Positions 1 to 8,467 of a stretch of 14,183 nt of DNA are shown here, in pieces; the first letter of the stretch is position 1, and each line of letters begins with the position of its first letter. The notes beneath the pieces were generated by a model. The model did not search any database, had not been told where the DNA came from, and saw nothing but the letters and a program-made list of their open reading frames with translations. This DNA comes from Pseudomonadota bacterium (lineage in GTDB: Bacteria; Pseudomonadota; Gammaproteobacteria; Steroidobacterales; Steroidobacteraceae), in the NCBI GenBank assembly GCA_003242275.1, contig QGUX01000066.1:1-14183 (forward strand). Direction: 5' to 3'. The translations under genes and the position numbers were made by a program.

Positions 1-218
1 TTTTGGTGGGAATGTGAGATTTTTATAAAAGACAGGCGCTGCACTTCGTGCATGCCGAAGGCATCCTGGTAGAACTTCGCCAGCGCCGCCACGTCGCGGG
101 CGCCGATCCGGACGCCGTTGAGCGTGACCTTGCCGGCGGACGGGGCCGGCGCGGCGGCGAAGGCGAGGGTGGTGAACGACAACAGGGAAGCGGCGAGAAC
201 GGCAAGCTGGCGGCGCAT
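1..218 (-). CDS. Exported VOC (glyoxalase-fold) family protein, 3' part missing
   Basis: The ATG at 218 is preceded by a GAGGA ribosome binding site about 6 nt upstream, and the frame stays open to the window edge (72 codons). Residues 1-22 or so look like a signal peptide: a basic start (MRRQ), a hydrophobic stretch, then AFAAA. After it comes a segment reading KVTLNGVRIGARDVAALAKF followed by YQDAFGMHEVQRL. This is the usual first strand and helix of vicinal-oxygen-chelate proteins (glyoxalase/dioxygenase fold), so a metal-binding periplasmic enzyme or binding protein is likely, with no predictable substrate. It lies 40 nt after the flavoprotein gene on the same strand and may share its transcript. 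The last 10 or so codons (positions 1-33) are AT-rich and do not resemble the family. The fold is inferred from about 45 residues only. Confidence 0.6.
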   Translation of the reverse strand, partial: MRRQLAVLAASLLSFTTLAFAAAPAPSAGKVTLNGVRIGARDVAALAKFYQDAFGMHEVQRLSFIKISHSHQ

Positions 219-258
219 GGCGGTTCCTCGATGGGACGGTTGGTACCGGATCATGGCC

Positions 259-1659
259 CTACAGCACCTTGCCGGGATTCATGATGCCGTGGGGATCCAG
301 CGCCTGCTTGATCCGGTGCATGGCGGCCAGCTCCGCCGGCGGGGCATAGCGGCGCAGCTCCTCCACCTTCAGCGCGCCGATGCCGTGCTCGGCGCTGAAG
401 CTGCCGCCGAAGCGCGCCACCAGGTCGTGCACGGCCCGGCGCAGCGCCGCCTCGCGCGCAAAGAAGGCCTCGCGCGGAGCTCCCTCGCGCTGGTTGAGGT
501 TGAAGTGCAGGTTGCCGTCGCCGGCATGGCCATAGGCGACCAGGTAGCCCTCGGGCGCCAGCTTCGCGCACAGCGCGGCCCCTTCCTCGATGAAGGCGGG
601 CAGGGAGGCCACCGGCACGCTGATGTCGTGCTTGATGCTGCCGCCGGCGCGCCGCTGTGCCTCGGGCACGCTCTCGCGCAGCCGCCACAGGTTCTCGCGC
701 TGCGCCTCGCTGGCGGCCAGCGTGGCGTCCGTGGCCAGGCCGGCGTCCAGGGCTTCGGCCAGCGCGGCCTGCAACGCATGCTGGATCCCCAGGCGGCCGC
801 TGGTGGCCAGTTCCACCAGCAGGTACCAGGGACTGGCCGCCACGCCCGGATCCCGCGCCGCGGGGATGTGCCTCACCACCAGCTCCAGTGCCACGTGCGG
901 CACCAGTTCCAGCGTGGTCAGCGCGTCGCCGCTGGCCTCGCGCAGCCGTGCCAGCAGTTCCAGCGCCGCGGCGGGCGAGGGCGTGGCTACCCACGCCGTG
1001 GCTACCTCGCGCGGGCGCGGGAACAGCTTCAGCGTGGCTGCGGTGATGATGCCCAGCGTGCCCTCGCTGCCGATCAGGAGCTGGCGGATGTCGTAGCCGG
1101 TGTTGTCCTTGCGCAGCGGCGAGAGCTGCGACACCACGCTGCCGTCGGGCAGCACGGCCTCGATGCCCATCACCAGCTCGCGCATCGGGCCGTAGCGCAG
1201 CACCGCGGTGCCGCCGGCATTGGTGGCGATGTTGCCGCCGATCTGGCAGGTGCCTTCCGATCCCAGGCTGAGCGGGAAGAGGCGGTCCGCGGCGGCGGCG
1301 GCCTCCTGCACGGAGGCGAGCGTGCAGCCGGCCTCGGCGGTGAGCGCGAAGTTGGCCGCGTTCACCGCGCGGATGCGGTTCATGCGGCCCATGGCCAGCA
1401 CGATGGCCCGGCCGCTGGCATCGGGCGTGGCGCCGCCACAGTAGCCGGTGTTGCCACCCTGGGGGACCACCGGCACCCGGTGTGCATTGCACCAGGCCAG
1501 AAGCCGTGCCACCTGCGCGGTCTCGCGCGGCAGCACCACTGCGGCGGCCCTGCCGTGATACAGGCCGCGATGGTCGGTGAGGTAGGGCGCCACGGCGTCG
1601 GGCGCGGTGAGCACCGCGTCGGCACCCACCAGCTCCGCCAGGCTGCCCGGGATGTCCAA
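259..1659 (-). CDS. FAD-linked oxidase, GlcD / D-2-hydroxyglutarate dehydrogenase-like
   Basis: The protein has 466 residues, the usual length for FAD-binding PCMH plus FAD-oxidase_C enzymes that oxidise D-2-hydroxy acids such as D-lactate, glycolate or D-2-hydroxyglutarate. The FAD-binding half shows PQGGNTGYCGG at 66-76, then SLGSEGTCQIGGNIATNAGG and IGSEGTLGII. The C-terminal half shows YGHAGDGNLHFN and SAEHGIGALK, family motifs around the metal and substrate site, and the protein ends MNPGKVL. No signal peptide or membrane segment is seen, so it is probably cytoplasmic and passes electrons to a soluble or quinone acceptor. The start is TTG; no ATG fits the family N-terminus, and GAGGG overlapping the previous stop could serve as ribosome binding site. 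The gene follows the methyltransferase by 15 nt, so co-transcription is likely. The family is firm; the exact substrate is not known. Confidence 0.88.
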   Translation of the reverse strand: MDIPGSLAELVGADAVLTAPDAVAPYLTDHRGLYHGRAAAVVLPRETAQVARLLAWCNAHRVPVVPQGGNTGYCGGATPDASGRAIVLAMGRMNRIRAVNAANFALTAEAGCTLASVQEAAAAADRLFPLSLGSEGTCQIGGNIATNAGGTAVLRYGPMRELVMGIEAVLPDGSVVSQLSPLRKDNTGYDIRQLLIGSEGTLGIITAATLKLFPRPREVATAWVATPSPAAALELLARLREASGDALTTLELVPHVALELVVRHIPAARDPGVAASPWYLLVELATSGRLGIQHALQAALAEALDAGLATDATLAASEAQRENLWRLRESVPEAQRRAGGSIKHDISVPVASLPAFIEEGAALCAKLAPEGYLVAYGHAGDGNLHFNLNQREGAPREAFFAREAALRRAVHDLVARFGGSFSAEHGIGALKVEELRRYAPPAELAAMHRIKQALDPHGIMNPGKVL

Positions 1660-1674
1660 AGGCCCCGGCGGCCC

Positions 1675-2964
1675 TCAGGCCGCGGCGATGGCCGGGCGGC
1701 GGCAGTCCGGCTTGGTCAGCAGCACCTGCACGTCACCGAGCTGGCGCTCGGCGAAGCCGCCCTCGCAGTAGCACAGGTAGAACTCCCACAGGCGGATGAA
1801 GGTGTCCGGGTAGCCCAGCGCCTTCACCTTGTCGATGTTGGCGAAGAAGCGCTCGCGCCACATGCGCAGCGTGGTGGCGTAGTGCGGGCCGATGTCCTCC
1901 AGGTTGAACACCTTCATGTCGGTGACGCGCGCCACCGAGTCGGTGATGGCCTGGATGGAGGGAATGAAGCTGCCGGGGAAGACGTAGCGCTGGATGTAGT
2001 CCACCGACTTCAGCGCCCGGGCGTAGTACTGGTCCTGCAGCGTGATCGCCTGCAGCAGCATCGCGCCGGTGGGCTTGAGCAGCTCCGAGCACTTGCGGAA
2101 GTAGGTGTCCAGGTACTGCGGGCCCACCGCCTCGATCATCTCGATGGACACCAGCTTGTCGAACTGGCCGGTGAGGTCGCGGTAGTCCTTGAACAGCAGC
2201 GTGATGCGGTCGGACAGGCCGCGCTCGGCGATCTTCGCATTCGCGTAGTCGTGCTGCTCGCGCGAGATGGTCGTGGTGGTGACGCGGCAGCCGTACTTCC
2301 CGGCGGCGTGGATGGCGAGCCCCCCCCAGCCGGTGCCGATCTCCACCAGGTGGTCGTCCGGGGTCAGCGCCAGCTTGCGGCACACGGCGTCGAACTTGGC
2401 GACCGAGGCGTCGTGCAGCGTCGCATCCTCGGTGAGGTAGATGCCGCAGGAGTAGGCCATGGTCTCGTCGAGCATCAGCTCGTAGAGGTCGTTGCCCAGG
2501 TCGTAATGCGCGGCGATGTTGCGCGCGCTGCCGCTCCTGCTGTTGCGGTTGGCCCAGTGCAGCAGGCGGCGGGCGAGGCCGCTGACCTTGCCGGTGAAGC
2601 CATCGTCCATGCCCGTCATCACGTGCCGGTTCAGCACCATGATGCGCACCAGCGCGGTCAGGTCGTCGCAGCGCCAGAAGCCGTTGATGTAGGCCCCGCC
2701 GGCGCCCACGGTGCCCTCGAAGGCGGTCATGGGCCAGAACTCGGGGTTGGTCACCGTGATCGTGGCCGACAGGGAGCAGCGCGGGGTGCGCTGGCCGAAA
2801 CGGAAGGTCTCCCCTCCGTCCTGCAGGATGATCACGCCGTCGCGCAGCAGGGCGAGGCGCTTGAGCAGCCCGGCGCGCGCCATGCGCGCCAGGAATCCCC
2901 GCCGCCCGGACTCGGGCGCTTCAACGGCCTCGGGGATGATGGTCGGCTTGCTGGTCGAGTTCAT
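1675..2964 (-). CDS. Cyclopropane-fatty-acyl-phospholipid synthase family methyltransferase
   Basis: This is a SAM-dependent methyltransferase of the CFA synthase family, which adds a methylene (or related one-carbon) group across the double bond of unsaturated phospholipid acyl chains at the membrane surface. With the ATG at 2964 it has 429 residues, somewhat longer than E. coli Cfa because of an N-terminal region of about 150 residues. Visible motifs are AHYDLGNDLYELMLD from about 152, MAYSC at 169-173, the SAM loop VEIGTGWGG at 207-215, SIEMIEAVG, and a C-terminal YCEGGFAERQLGDVQVLL. An alternative ATG at 2991 adds nine residues. Neither start has a clear Shine-Dalgarno, and I prefer 2964 because the added residues are unlike a normal N-terminus. 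It follows the desaturase by 88 nt on the same strand, which makes functional sense because a desaturase can supply its substrate. Confidence 0.87.
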   Translation of the reverse strand: MNSTSKPTIIPEAVEAPESGRRGFLARMARAGLLKRLALLRDGVIILQDGGETFRFGQRTPRCSLSATITVTNPEFWPMTAFEGTVGAGGAYINGFWRCDDLTALVRIMVLNRHVMTGMDDGFTGKVSGLARRLLHWANRNSRSGSARNIAAHYDLGNDLYELMLDETMAYSCGIYLTEDATLHDASVAKFDAVCRKLALTPDDHLVEIGTGWGGLAIHAAGKYGCRVTTTTISREQHDYANAKIAERGLSDRITLLFKDYRDLTGQFDKLVSIEMIEAVGPQYLDTYFRKCSELLKPTGAMLLQAITLQDQYYARALKSVDYIQRYVFPGSFIPSIQAITDSVARVTDMKVFNLEDIGPHYATTLRMWRERFFANIDKVKALGYPDTFIRLWEFYLCYCEGGFAERQLGDVQVLLTKPDCRRPAIAAA

Positions 2965-2971
2965 TCGCGAA

Positions 2972-3024
2972 GGATGCGGGGCCGGCCGCATCCGCGCAAG
3001 CCGCGGGCGGGCCGCCCGCCGCGG
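2972..3024. repeat. Two GC-rich inverted repeats between desaturase and methyltransferase genes
   Basis: The 88-nt gap holds two hairpin-forming repeats. The first pairs GGATGCGG (2972-2979) with CCGCATCC (2986-2993) across a 6-nt loop and lies just upstream of the preferred methyltransferase ATG. The second, at 3001-3024, is a 10-bp stem (CCGCGG, one bulged G, CGGG, loop CCG, CCCG, CCGCGG). Neither is followed by a T-run on the minus strand, so they are not typical intrinsic terminators. They could stabilise the desaturase mRNA end, attenuate read-through, or simply reflect G+C content. Confidence 0.5.
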
Positions 3025-3052
3025 AGGCAGCCGGCGCGGGAGCCTGCCGGCG

Positions 3053-3997
<945 letters not shown>

Positions 3998-4077
3998 CCG
4001 CGACCTCGGAACGGATTGAACTGGTGCTGCCCGGAGGCGAAGCGGGCTACAGGGACGCCACGGCCGGGTGAAGACCG

Positions 4078-4422
4078 TCAGTAACGGTCGTCATCATCGT
4101 CGTCGTCCTCGTCTTCCCAGTCGTCGTCGTCATCGTCCTCGTCGTCGTCCCAGTCATCGTCGTCGTCGAGGTCGTCGTCATCCTCGTCGTCGTCGTCCTC
4201 GTCGTCCTCGTCGAGGTCATCGCCAGCCCAGCCCTCGGGCTCGTCGATGCGTTCGAGGTCGAGTTCGCGCCACGTGTCCAGGTCGAGCTCCTCGATGTCG
4301 CCATCCAGGTACTCGATCTCGACCAGTTCGCTGTCCTCGTCGACGGACAGCACGCGGAAGGTCTCTTCCTCTTCGAGGTTCTCGTACCACTGGCCTTTGA
4401 CGGGTTCGTAATCTCTGCCCAC
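4078..4422 (-). CDS. Small DUF6763-like protein with polyacidic C-terminal tail
   Basis: With the GTG start at 4422 the protein has 114 residues. Residues 1-65 form a compact conserved-looking domain (GRDYEPVKGQWYENLEEEE, then FRVLSVDEDSELVEIEYLDG, then DLDTWRELDLERID) that resembles, from memory, the small gammaproteobacterial family DUF6763. That family has no assigned function. Residues 68-114 are a low-complexity tail in which 41 of 47 residues are Asp or Glu, interrupted by two Leu and two Trp and ending in Arg-Tyr. The GTG is chosen because AGGAG lies 5 nt upstream. In-frame ATGs at 4440 and 4491 lack a Shine-Dalgarno, and the one at 4491 lies in the promoter -35. The tail could bind metal ions or basic proteins, or mimic nucleic acid. 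This is speculation; only the domain and tail are seen. Confidence 0.75.
   Translation of the reverse strand: MGRDYEPVKGQWYENLEEEETFRVLSVDEDSELVEIEYLDGDIEELDLDTWRELDLERIDEPEGWAGDDLDEDDEDDDDEDDDDLDDDDDWDDDEDDDDDDWEDEDDDDDDDRY
4087..4221. repeat. Imperfect GTC/ATC trinucleotide repeat tract
   Basis: A 135-base stretch on the plus strand is almost wholly built from GTC, ATC and CTC triplets, the complement of GAC, GAT and GAG codons. It encodes the acidic tail of the small minus-strand protein. Such tracts can change length by slippage, always in steps of one residue when whole triplets are gained or lost. Confidence 0.85.
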
Positions 4423-4427
4423 GGTCG

Positions 4428-4432
4428 CTCCT
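4428..4432 (-). promoter_or_regulatory. Ribosome binding site that decides the GTG start at 4422
   Basis: AGGAG on the minus strand ends 5 nt before the GTG at 4422. The competing ATG at 4440 lies upstream of this site with no Shine-Dalgarno of its own. Confidence 0.6.
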
Positions 4433-4462
4433 GGCTCCATGTGTGCGCTGGCGGAAAAAGCC

Positions 4463-4491
4463 AGTTTAGGACCAGCGATGACGGCGGGCAA
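4463..4491 (-). promoter_or_regulatory. Sigma70-like promoter for the acidic small-protein gene
   Basis: The minus strand has TTGCCC (4486-4491), exactly 17 nt of spacer, and TAAACT (4463-4468). Each hexamer matches the sigma70 consensus at four of six bases. The expected transcript start, near 4456, gives a leader of about 34 nt to the GTG at 4422. This is a sequence match only. The 101-nt divergent region must also hold the proB promoter, but no plus-strand match of equal quality was found. Confidence 0.45.
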
Positions 4492-4523
4492 CGGCGCAGG
4501 CGCTGCGGTAGGCTTATGCCTGC

Positions 4524-5705
4524 ATGCAACAGCGCACCCGCCACCGTTCCGCCAGTCCCGTGCTCCTGACCGAAGCGCGCCGCGTCGTCGTCAAGGTGGG
4601 GTCGTCCCTGCTGGTTGACCAGGGCAGCGGCCGGTTGAACCGCAGCTGGCTCGAAGCCCTGGCGCAGGACCTCCGCCGCATGCGCCGGCGCGGCCAGCAG
4701 GTCATCGTGGTGTCCTCCGGCGCCGTCGCGCTGGGACGGCGGCAGCTCGGCCTCGCCAGGGGGGTGCTGGCGCTGGAACAGAAGCAGGCCGCCGCCGCCG
4801 TCGGCCAGATCCGCCTCGCCCATGCCTACAAGGAGCTGCTGGAGGAGGAGGGCGTCGCGGTGGCGCAGCTGCTGCTCACGCTGGAGGACAGCGAGCAGCG
4901 CCGGAGGTACCTGAATGCGCGCGCCACGCTCAACACGCTGCTGGAACTGGGCGCGGTGCCGGTCATCAACGAGAACGACACCGTGGCCACGGCCGAGATC
5001 CGCTACGGCGACAACGACCGGCTGGCGGCGCGCGTGGCGCAGATGGCCAGCGCCGACTGCCTGGTGCTGCTGTCCGACGTCGACGGCCTGTACTCGGCCG
5101 ACCCCAACCTCCATCCCGATGCCGAGTTCTTTCCCGAAGTGCGCGGCATCACCCCGCGCATCGAGGCCATGGCCGGCGGTTCGGCATCCGAGGTGGGTTC
5201 CGGCGGCATGGCGACCAAGATCGCCGCGGCGCGCATCGCCCTGGATGCGGGCTGCCACATGTGCATCGCCTCCGGCCGGCCCATGAACCCGATCCGGCGC
5301 ATCGAGTCGGGGGCGCGCTGCACCTGGTTCATTCCCTCGGCCAGTCCGGCCACGGCGCGCAAGCAGTGGATCGCCGGGTCGCTGAAGCCCGCCGGGGTGC
5401 TGACCATCGACGAGGGCGCCGAGCGGGCGCTGCGCCACGGCCGCAGCCTGCTGCCGGCCGGCGTCACGGGCTTCGCCGGGAGGTTCGAGCGGGGCGACGC
5501 GGTGGACGTGGCCAATGCGGCCGGACGGGTGGTGGCCCGCGGGCTGGTGGCCTATTCCAGCGACGACGTCCGGCGCATCATGGGCCGGCAGAGCCGGGAA
5601 ATCGAGCAATTGCTGGGGTATCGTGGACGCGCCGAAGTGGTGCACCGGGACGACCTGGTGCTGCGCACGGCGACCGAAGAGGAATCGTTGGGAGCGGCAG
5701 GCTGA
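4524..5705 (+). CDS. proB: Glutamate 5-kinase
   Basis: ProB phosphorylates the gamma-carboxylate of glutamate with ATP, the first and normally proline-inhibited step of proline synthesis in the cytoplasm. The 393-residue protein has the amino-acid-kinase domain with [11 protein letters not shown] at 21-31, [18 protein letters not shown] near 148-156, [11 protein letters not shown] and GSGGMATK at 225-232. A C-terminal PUA domain from about 290 follows, the standard ProB layout. About 15 extra N-terminal residues precede the kinase core compared with E. coli ProB. No strong Shine-Dalgarno precedes the ATG at 4524; a nearby ATG at 4516 is out of frame. Its TGA shares a base with the proA ATG (TGATG), so translation is probably coupled. 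Since the two enzymes pass an unstable acyl phosphate, joint expression is expected. Confidence 0.95.
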   Translation: MQQRTRHRSASPVLLTEARRVVVKVGSSLLVDQGSGRLNRSWLEALAQDLRRMRRRGQQVIVVSSGAVALGRRQLGLARGVLALEQKQAAAAVGQIRLAHAYKELLEEEGVAVAQLLLTLEDSEQRRRYLNARATLNTLLELGAVPVINENDTVATAEIRYGDNDRLAARVAQMASADCLVLLSDVDGLYSADPNLHPDAEFFPEVRGITPRIEAMAGGSASEVGSGGMATKIAAARIALDAGCHMCIASGRPMNPIRRIESGARCTWFIPSASPATARKQWIAGSLKPAGVLTIDEGAERALRHGRSLLPAGVTGFAGRFERGDAVDVANAAGRVVARGLVAYSSDDVRRIMGRQSREIEQLLGYRGRAEVVHRDDLVLRTATEEESLGAAG

Positions 5706-6997
5706 TGAACATGCAGGCAGTGGCGGAAAAGGGCTTCGACCTCGAGGCGACGATGCTGGCCATCGGCAGGGCGGCGGCGGCGAGTCGCGCGGCACTGGCC
5801 CTGTCCGACGGGGAAACGCGCAACCGGGCGCTGCTGGCGGCGGCGCGCGCCATCCGCGCGCGCACCGCGGACATCCTGGCGGCCAACGCCGAGGACATGC
5901 GCGTGGCGAAGGCGCACGGCCTGTCAGCCGCCATGCTCGACCGCCTGCTGCTCAACGACAAGCGCATCGAGTCCATGGCCGCCGGCATCGAGCAGATCGC
6001 GGCGCTGCCCGATCCCATCGGTGCGATCGCCGCCGAGTGGACGCGTCCCAATGGCCTGCGCATCCAGCGCGTGCGCGTGCCGCTGGGCGTGATCGGCATC
6101 ATCTACGAGAGCCGCCCGAACGTGACCGCCGACGCCGGCGCGCTGTGCCTGAAGTCCGCCAACCCGGTGATCCTGCGCGGCGGCTCGGAGAGCCGCCTGT
6201 CCTCGGCGGCCATCCATGCCTGCCTGGTCGAGGGCCTGAAGGAGGCCGGGCTGCCGGCCGAGGCCATCCAGATCGTGCCCACCGCCGACCGTGCGGCGGT
6301 GGGGATGATGCTCGCCGGCCTCGACGGCCACATCAACGTGATCGTGCCCCGTGGCGGCAGGAGCCTGGTCGAGCGCGTGCAGAGGGAGGCGCGCGTGCCC
6401 GTGATCGGCCATCTGGAAGGCCTGTGCCATGTGTACGTGGACCGCGACGCCGATCCGGCCATGGCGCGCGAGGTGGTGCTGAACGCGAAGATGCGCCGCA
6501 CCGGCATCTGCGGCGCTGCCGAGACGCTGCTGGTGGACCGTGCGTGCCCGAAGGACATGCTGCCCATGCTGCTGGCGGCGCTGGCCGGGGCCGGCTGCGA
6601 GCTGCGCGGCGATGCCGGGGCGCAGGCCGCCGATGCGCGCGTGAAGCCGGCCACCGAGCAGGACTGGCGCACCGAGTACCTCGACGCCATCATCTCGGTG
6701 CGCGTGGTCGATGGCGTGGGGGAGGCCATCCGCCACATCGCCACGTATGGTTCCGCGCACACCGACGCCATCGTGACCGGCAATGCCGCCACCGCCGAGC
6801 GATTCCTGCGCGAGGTGGACAGTGCCATCGTGCTGCACAATGCCTCCACGCAGTTCGCCGACGGCGGCGAGTTCGGCATGGGGGCCGAGATCGGCATCTC
6901 CACCGACCGCTTCCATGCCCGCGGGCCCGTCGGGGTGGAGCAGCTCACGAGTTACAAATACGTCGTCCGCGGCAACGGACAGGTGCGCCCCGGCTGA
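5705..6997 (+). CDS. proA: Glutamate-5-semialdehyde dehydrogenase (gamma-glutamyl phosphate reductase)
   Basis: ProA reduces gamma-glutamyl phosphate with NADPH to glutamate-5-semialdehyde, the second step of proline synthesis. The 430-residue protein is of normal length and shows [42 protein letters not shown] and [14 protein letters not shown]. It also has the catalytic-cysteine motif [16 protein letters not shown] with Cys at 269, and ends with [20 protein letters not shown] and [18 protein letters not shown]. These are all ProA signatures. The ATG at 5705 overlaps the proB stop by one base; a second ATG two codons later (5711) is also possible. The final enzyme, ProC, is not in the window. 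Confidence 0.96.
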   Translation: MNMQAVAEKGFDLEATMLAIGRAAAASRAALALSDGETRNRALLAAARAIRARTADILAANAEDMRVAKAHGLSAAMLDRLLLNDKRIESMAAGIEQIAALPDPIGAIAAEWTRPNGLRIQRVRVPLGVIGIIYESRPNVTADAGALCLKSANPVILRGGSESRLSSAAIHACLVEGLKEAGLPAEAIQIVPTADRAAVGMMLAGLDGHINVIVPRGGRSLVERVQREARVPVIGHLEGLCHVYVDRDADPAMAREVVLNAKMRRTGICGAAETLLVDRACPKDMLPMLLAALAGAGCELRGDAGAQAADARVKPATEQDWRTEYLDAIISVRVVDGVGEAIRHIATYGSAHTDAIVTGNAATAERFLREVDSAIVLHNASTQFADGGEFGMGAEIGISTDRFHARGPVGVEQLTSYKYVVRGNGQVRPG

Positions 6998-7065
6998 CCG
7001 GGTGGCAGACTTGATCCGGGGACGCGGCGTCGGAATCTGCCTGGACAAGGACGGGGGAATGGATC

Positions 7066-7944
7066 ATGTGGCGCAAGCTGGTCGTGGTCGTGCTGTTGCT
7101 CGGCGCCGGCGTCGCCTTCGCCTTCTTCATGCGCATGGGGCGCGAGCCCCGCGTCGCGCCCGTGGTGGAGTTCAGGCCTGACGCCAGCGCCAGCGCGGCC
7201 GAACGCATAGCCGAACTGGAACGCGCCTTGGCGGCGCAGATCGACCGCTCCCGCACGCTCGAGGCGCGCATCGCCAGCCTGGAGGAACGGCTGGCTGCTG
7301 GTGTTGGCGCGGGCGCGGCGCCGGCCCGCGCCGACCGGCGGGGCAATTCCGGCGACGGGCCGGAGACAATCCGCGGAAGGCTCGCCGAGGACCTGAGGGC
7401 CGATCCGGCCGCCCTGCGCGAGCGCCTGCGCGAGCGGCAGCTGCAGCGGCTGGTGGACGCCGGCTTCACGCGCGAGCGGGCCGAGTGGATCGAGCGCCGC
7501 CTCGAGGAACTGGAGGTCGAGGCCATGCAGGTACAGTTCGACGCGCAGCGCACCGGCCGCCCGGGCGCGGCATTCGACGTGCAGCGCGCATTGCGCAACG
7601 AGCTCGGCGACGCGGAGTACGAGCGCTACCTGCGTGGCACCGGTCGGCCCACCGAGGTGCAGGTGTTCGACGTGCTCGCCAGCTCGCCGGCCGAGCGCGC
7701 CGGACTGCAGCCCGGCGACCAGATCGTTTCCTATGCCGGCACGCGCGTGTTCGACATGCGCGACCTCAACGCGCTCTCGCGCGAGGGCAATCCCGGCGAG
7801 TTGGTGACCATGGAAGTGCGCCGCAACGGCCAGACCCTGCAGGTGCAGGTGCCGCGCGGCGTGCTGGGACTGCAGGGTGGTGCGTTGCGCGGCGGCGGGC
7901 CCCGCGGCGGTGGCGGGCCGCCGCCGATGGTGCCGGCGCGGTGA
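7066..7944 (+). CDS. Membrane-anchored coiled-coil protein with C-terminal PDZ domain
   Basis: The 292-residue protein begins with one hydrophobic segment (about residues 5-21, LVVVVLLLGAGVAFAFF), probably an uncleaved anchor that leaves the rest in the periplasm. Residues 44-77 are a likely coiled coil with heptad-like Leu/Ile spacing. A charged helical region (about 100-165) follows, then a PDZ domain at about 198-266 containing SSPAERAGLQPGDQIVSYAG. The tail is Gly/Pro-rich. There is no protease domain, so it is not a DegP-type enzyme; a scaffold or adaptor binding protein C-termini is more likely, but its partner is unknown. A GGGGGA ribosome binding site 8 nt before the ATG at 7066 supports the start. 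It lies 68 nt after proA on the same strand with no terminator seen between, and its stop is only 4 nt from the convergent YbhB-like gene. Confidence 0.8.
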   Translation: MWRKLVVVVLLLGAGVAFAFFMRMGREPRVAPVVEFRPDASASAAERIAELERALAAQIDRSRTLEARIASLEERLAAGVGAGAAPARADRRGNSGDGPETIRGRLAEDLRADPAALRERLRERQLQRLVDAGFTRERAEWIERRLEELEVEAMQVQFDAQRTGRPGAAFDVQRALRNELGDAEYERYLRGTGRPTEVQVFDVLASSPAERAGLQPGDQIVSYAGTRVFDMRDLNALSREGNPGELVTMEVRRNGQTLQVQVPRGVLGLQGGALRGGGPRGGGGPPPMVPAR

Positions 7945-7948
7945 AATC

Positions 7949-8455
7949 CTAGCGCTGGTACGTGCCGGTGAAGGTCGCCTTCGCCAGCGCGTTGGCGTTC
8001 ACCATGAATCCCGCCGCGGATGCGGTGGCATTGGGCGGCAGGTCGAGTTTCTTCACCTTCAGCGCGTAGACCGTGAAGTTGTAGCGGTGGGGCGGATCGC
8101 CCACCGGCGGACAGGGCCCGCCCCAGCCGACCTCGCCGTAGTCGTTCTTCAGTTGCCGGCAGCCCGAAGGCAGCGCCGCGCCCTGCGGCTCGCCCGCGCC
8201 CCGGGCCAGCGACGTGACATTGGCGGGGATGTCGACCACCAGCCAGTGCCACCAGCCCGCGCCGCCCGTGGGCGCGTCCGGGTCGTGAACCAGCACGGCG
8301 AAGCTCTGCGTGCCTTCGGGCGCGCCGCTCCAGTGCACGGACGGAGAGACGTTCAATCCCGGACCGCCGGGCACCGCATAGGCGAACTCGTCGGGAATGG
8401 GCTTGCCGGCCTCGATGTCCGTGCTGCCCGCGGTGAAAGACGCCTTGTTGCTCAT
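7949..8455 (-). CDS. YbhB/YbcL family (PEBP / Raf-kinase-inhibitor-like) protein
   Basis: The 168-residue protein belongs to the phosphatidylethanolamine-binding-protein fold, bacterial YbhB/YbcL branch. It has HDPDAPTGGAGWWHWLVVDI from residue 57, whose Asp, Pro and His residues line the anion pocket, and RYNFTVYALKVKKLDL near the C-terminus. The family's bacterial role is unsettled. No signal peptide is seen, so it is probably cytoplasmic. The start at 8455 has a strong GAGGAGG (8461-8467) 5 nt upstream. It is the last gene of the Moco run, 38 nt after moaE, and may be a passenger; nothing in the sequence ties it to molybdopterin. It converges on the PDZ gene with 4 nt between stops and no obvious terminator. 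Confidence 0.9.
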   Translation of the reverse strand: MSNKASFTAGSTDIEAGKPIPDEFAYAVPGGPGLNVSPSVHWSGAPEGTQSFAVLVHDPDAPTGGAGWWHWLVVDIPANVTSLARGAGEPQGAALPSGCRQLKNDYGEVGWGGPCPPVGDPPHRYNFTVYALKVKKLDLPPNATASAAGFMVNANALAKATFTGTYQR

Positions 8456-8467
8456 GGTGTCCTCCTC

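Noticed and set aside
4029..4047. Possible terminator hairpin (GCCCG...CGGGC) between the acidic-protein gene and the desaturase
   Set aside because: The stem is only 5 bp with a 9-nt loop and no T-run on the minus strand. Such stems are frequent by chance at this G+C content.
4087..4221. Triplet-repeat tract as a CRISPR-like or non-coding repeat
   Set aside because: There are no spacers or constant repeat units. The tract is in frame and encodes the acidic tail of a protein with a plausible start and promoter.
4047..5795. A 582-codon minus-strand frame opposite proB
   Set aside because: proB on the plus strand has complete kinase and PUA motifs. The antisense frame is compositionally biased and also runs out of frame through the acidic-protein gene.
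7011..7039. Promoter for the PDZ gene (TTGATC with 17-nt spacing to AATCTG)
   Set aside because: The -10 hexamer matches the consensus at only two of six bases, so read-through from proBA is as likely.
5924..7048. A 374-codon minus-strand frame opposite proA
   Set aside because: It mirrors proA, whose catalytic cysteine motif and length are normal. The antisense frame is rich in His/Gly/Ala and has no recognisable motif.
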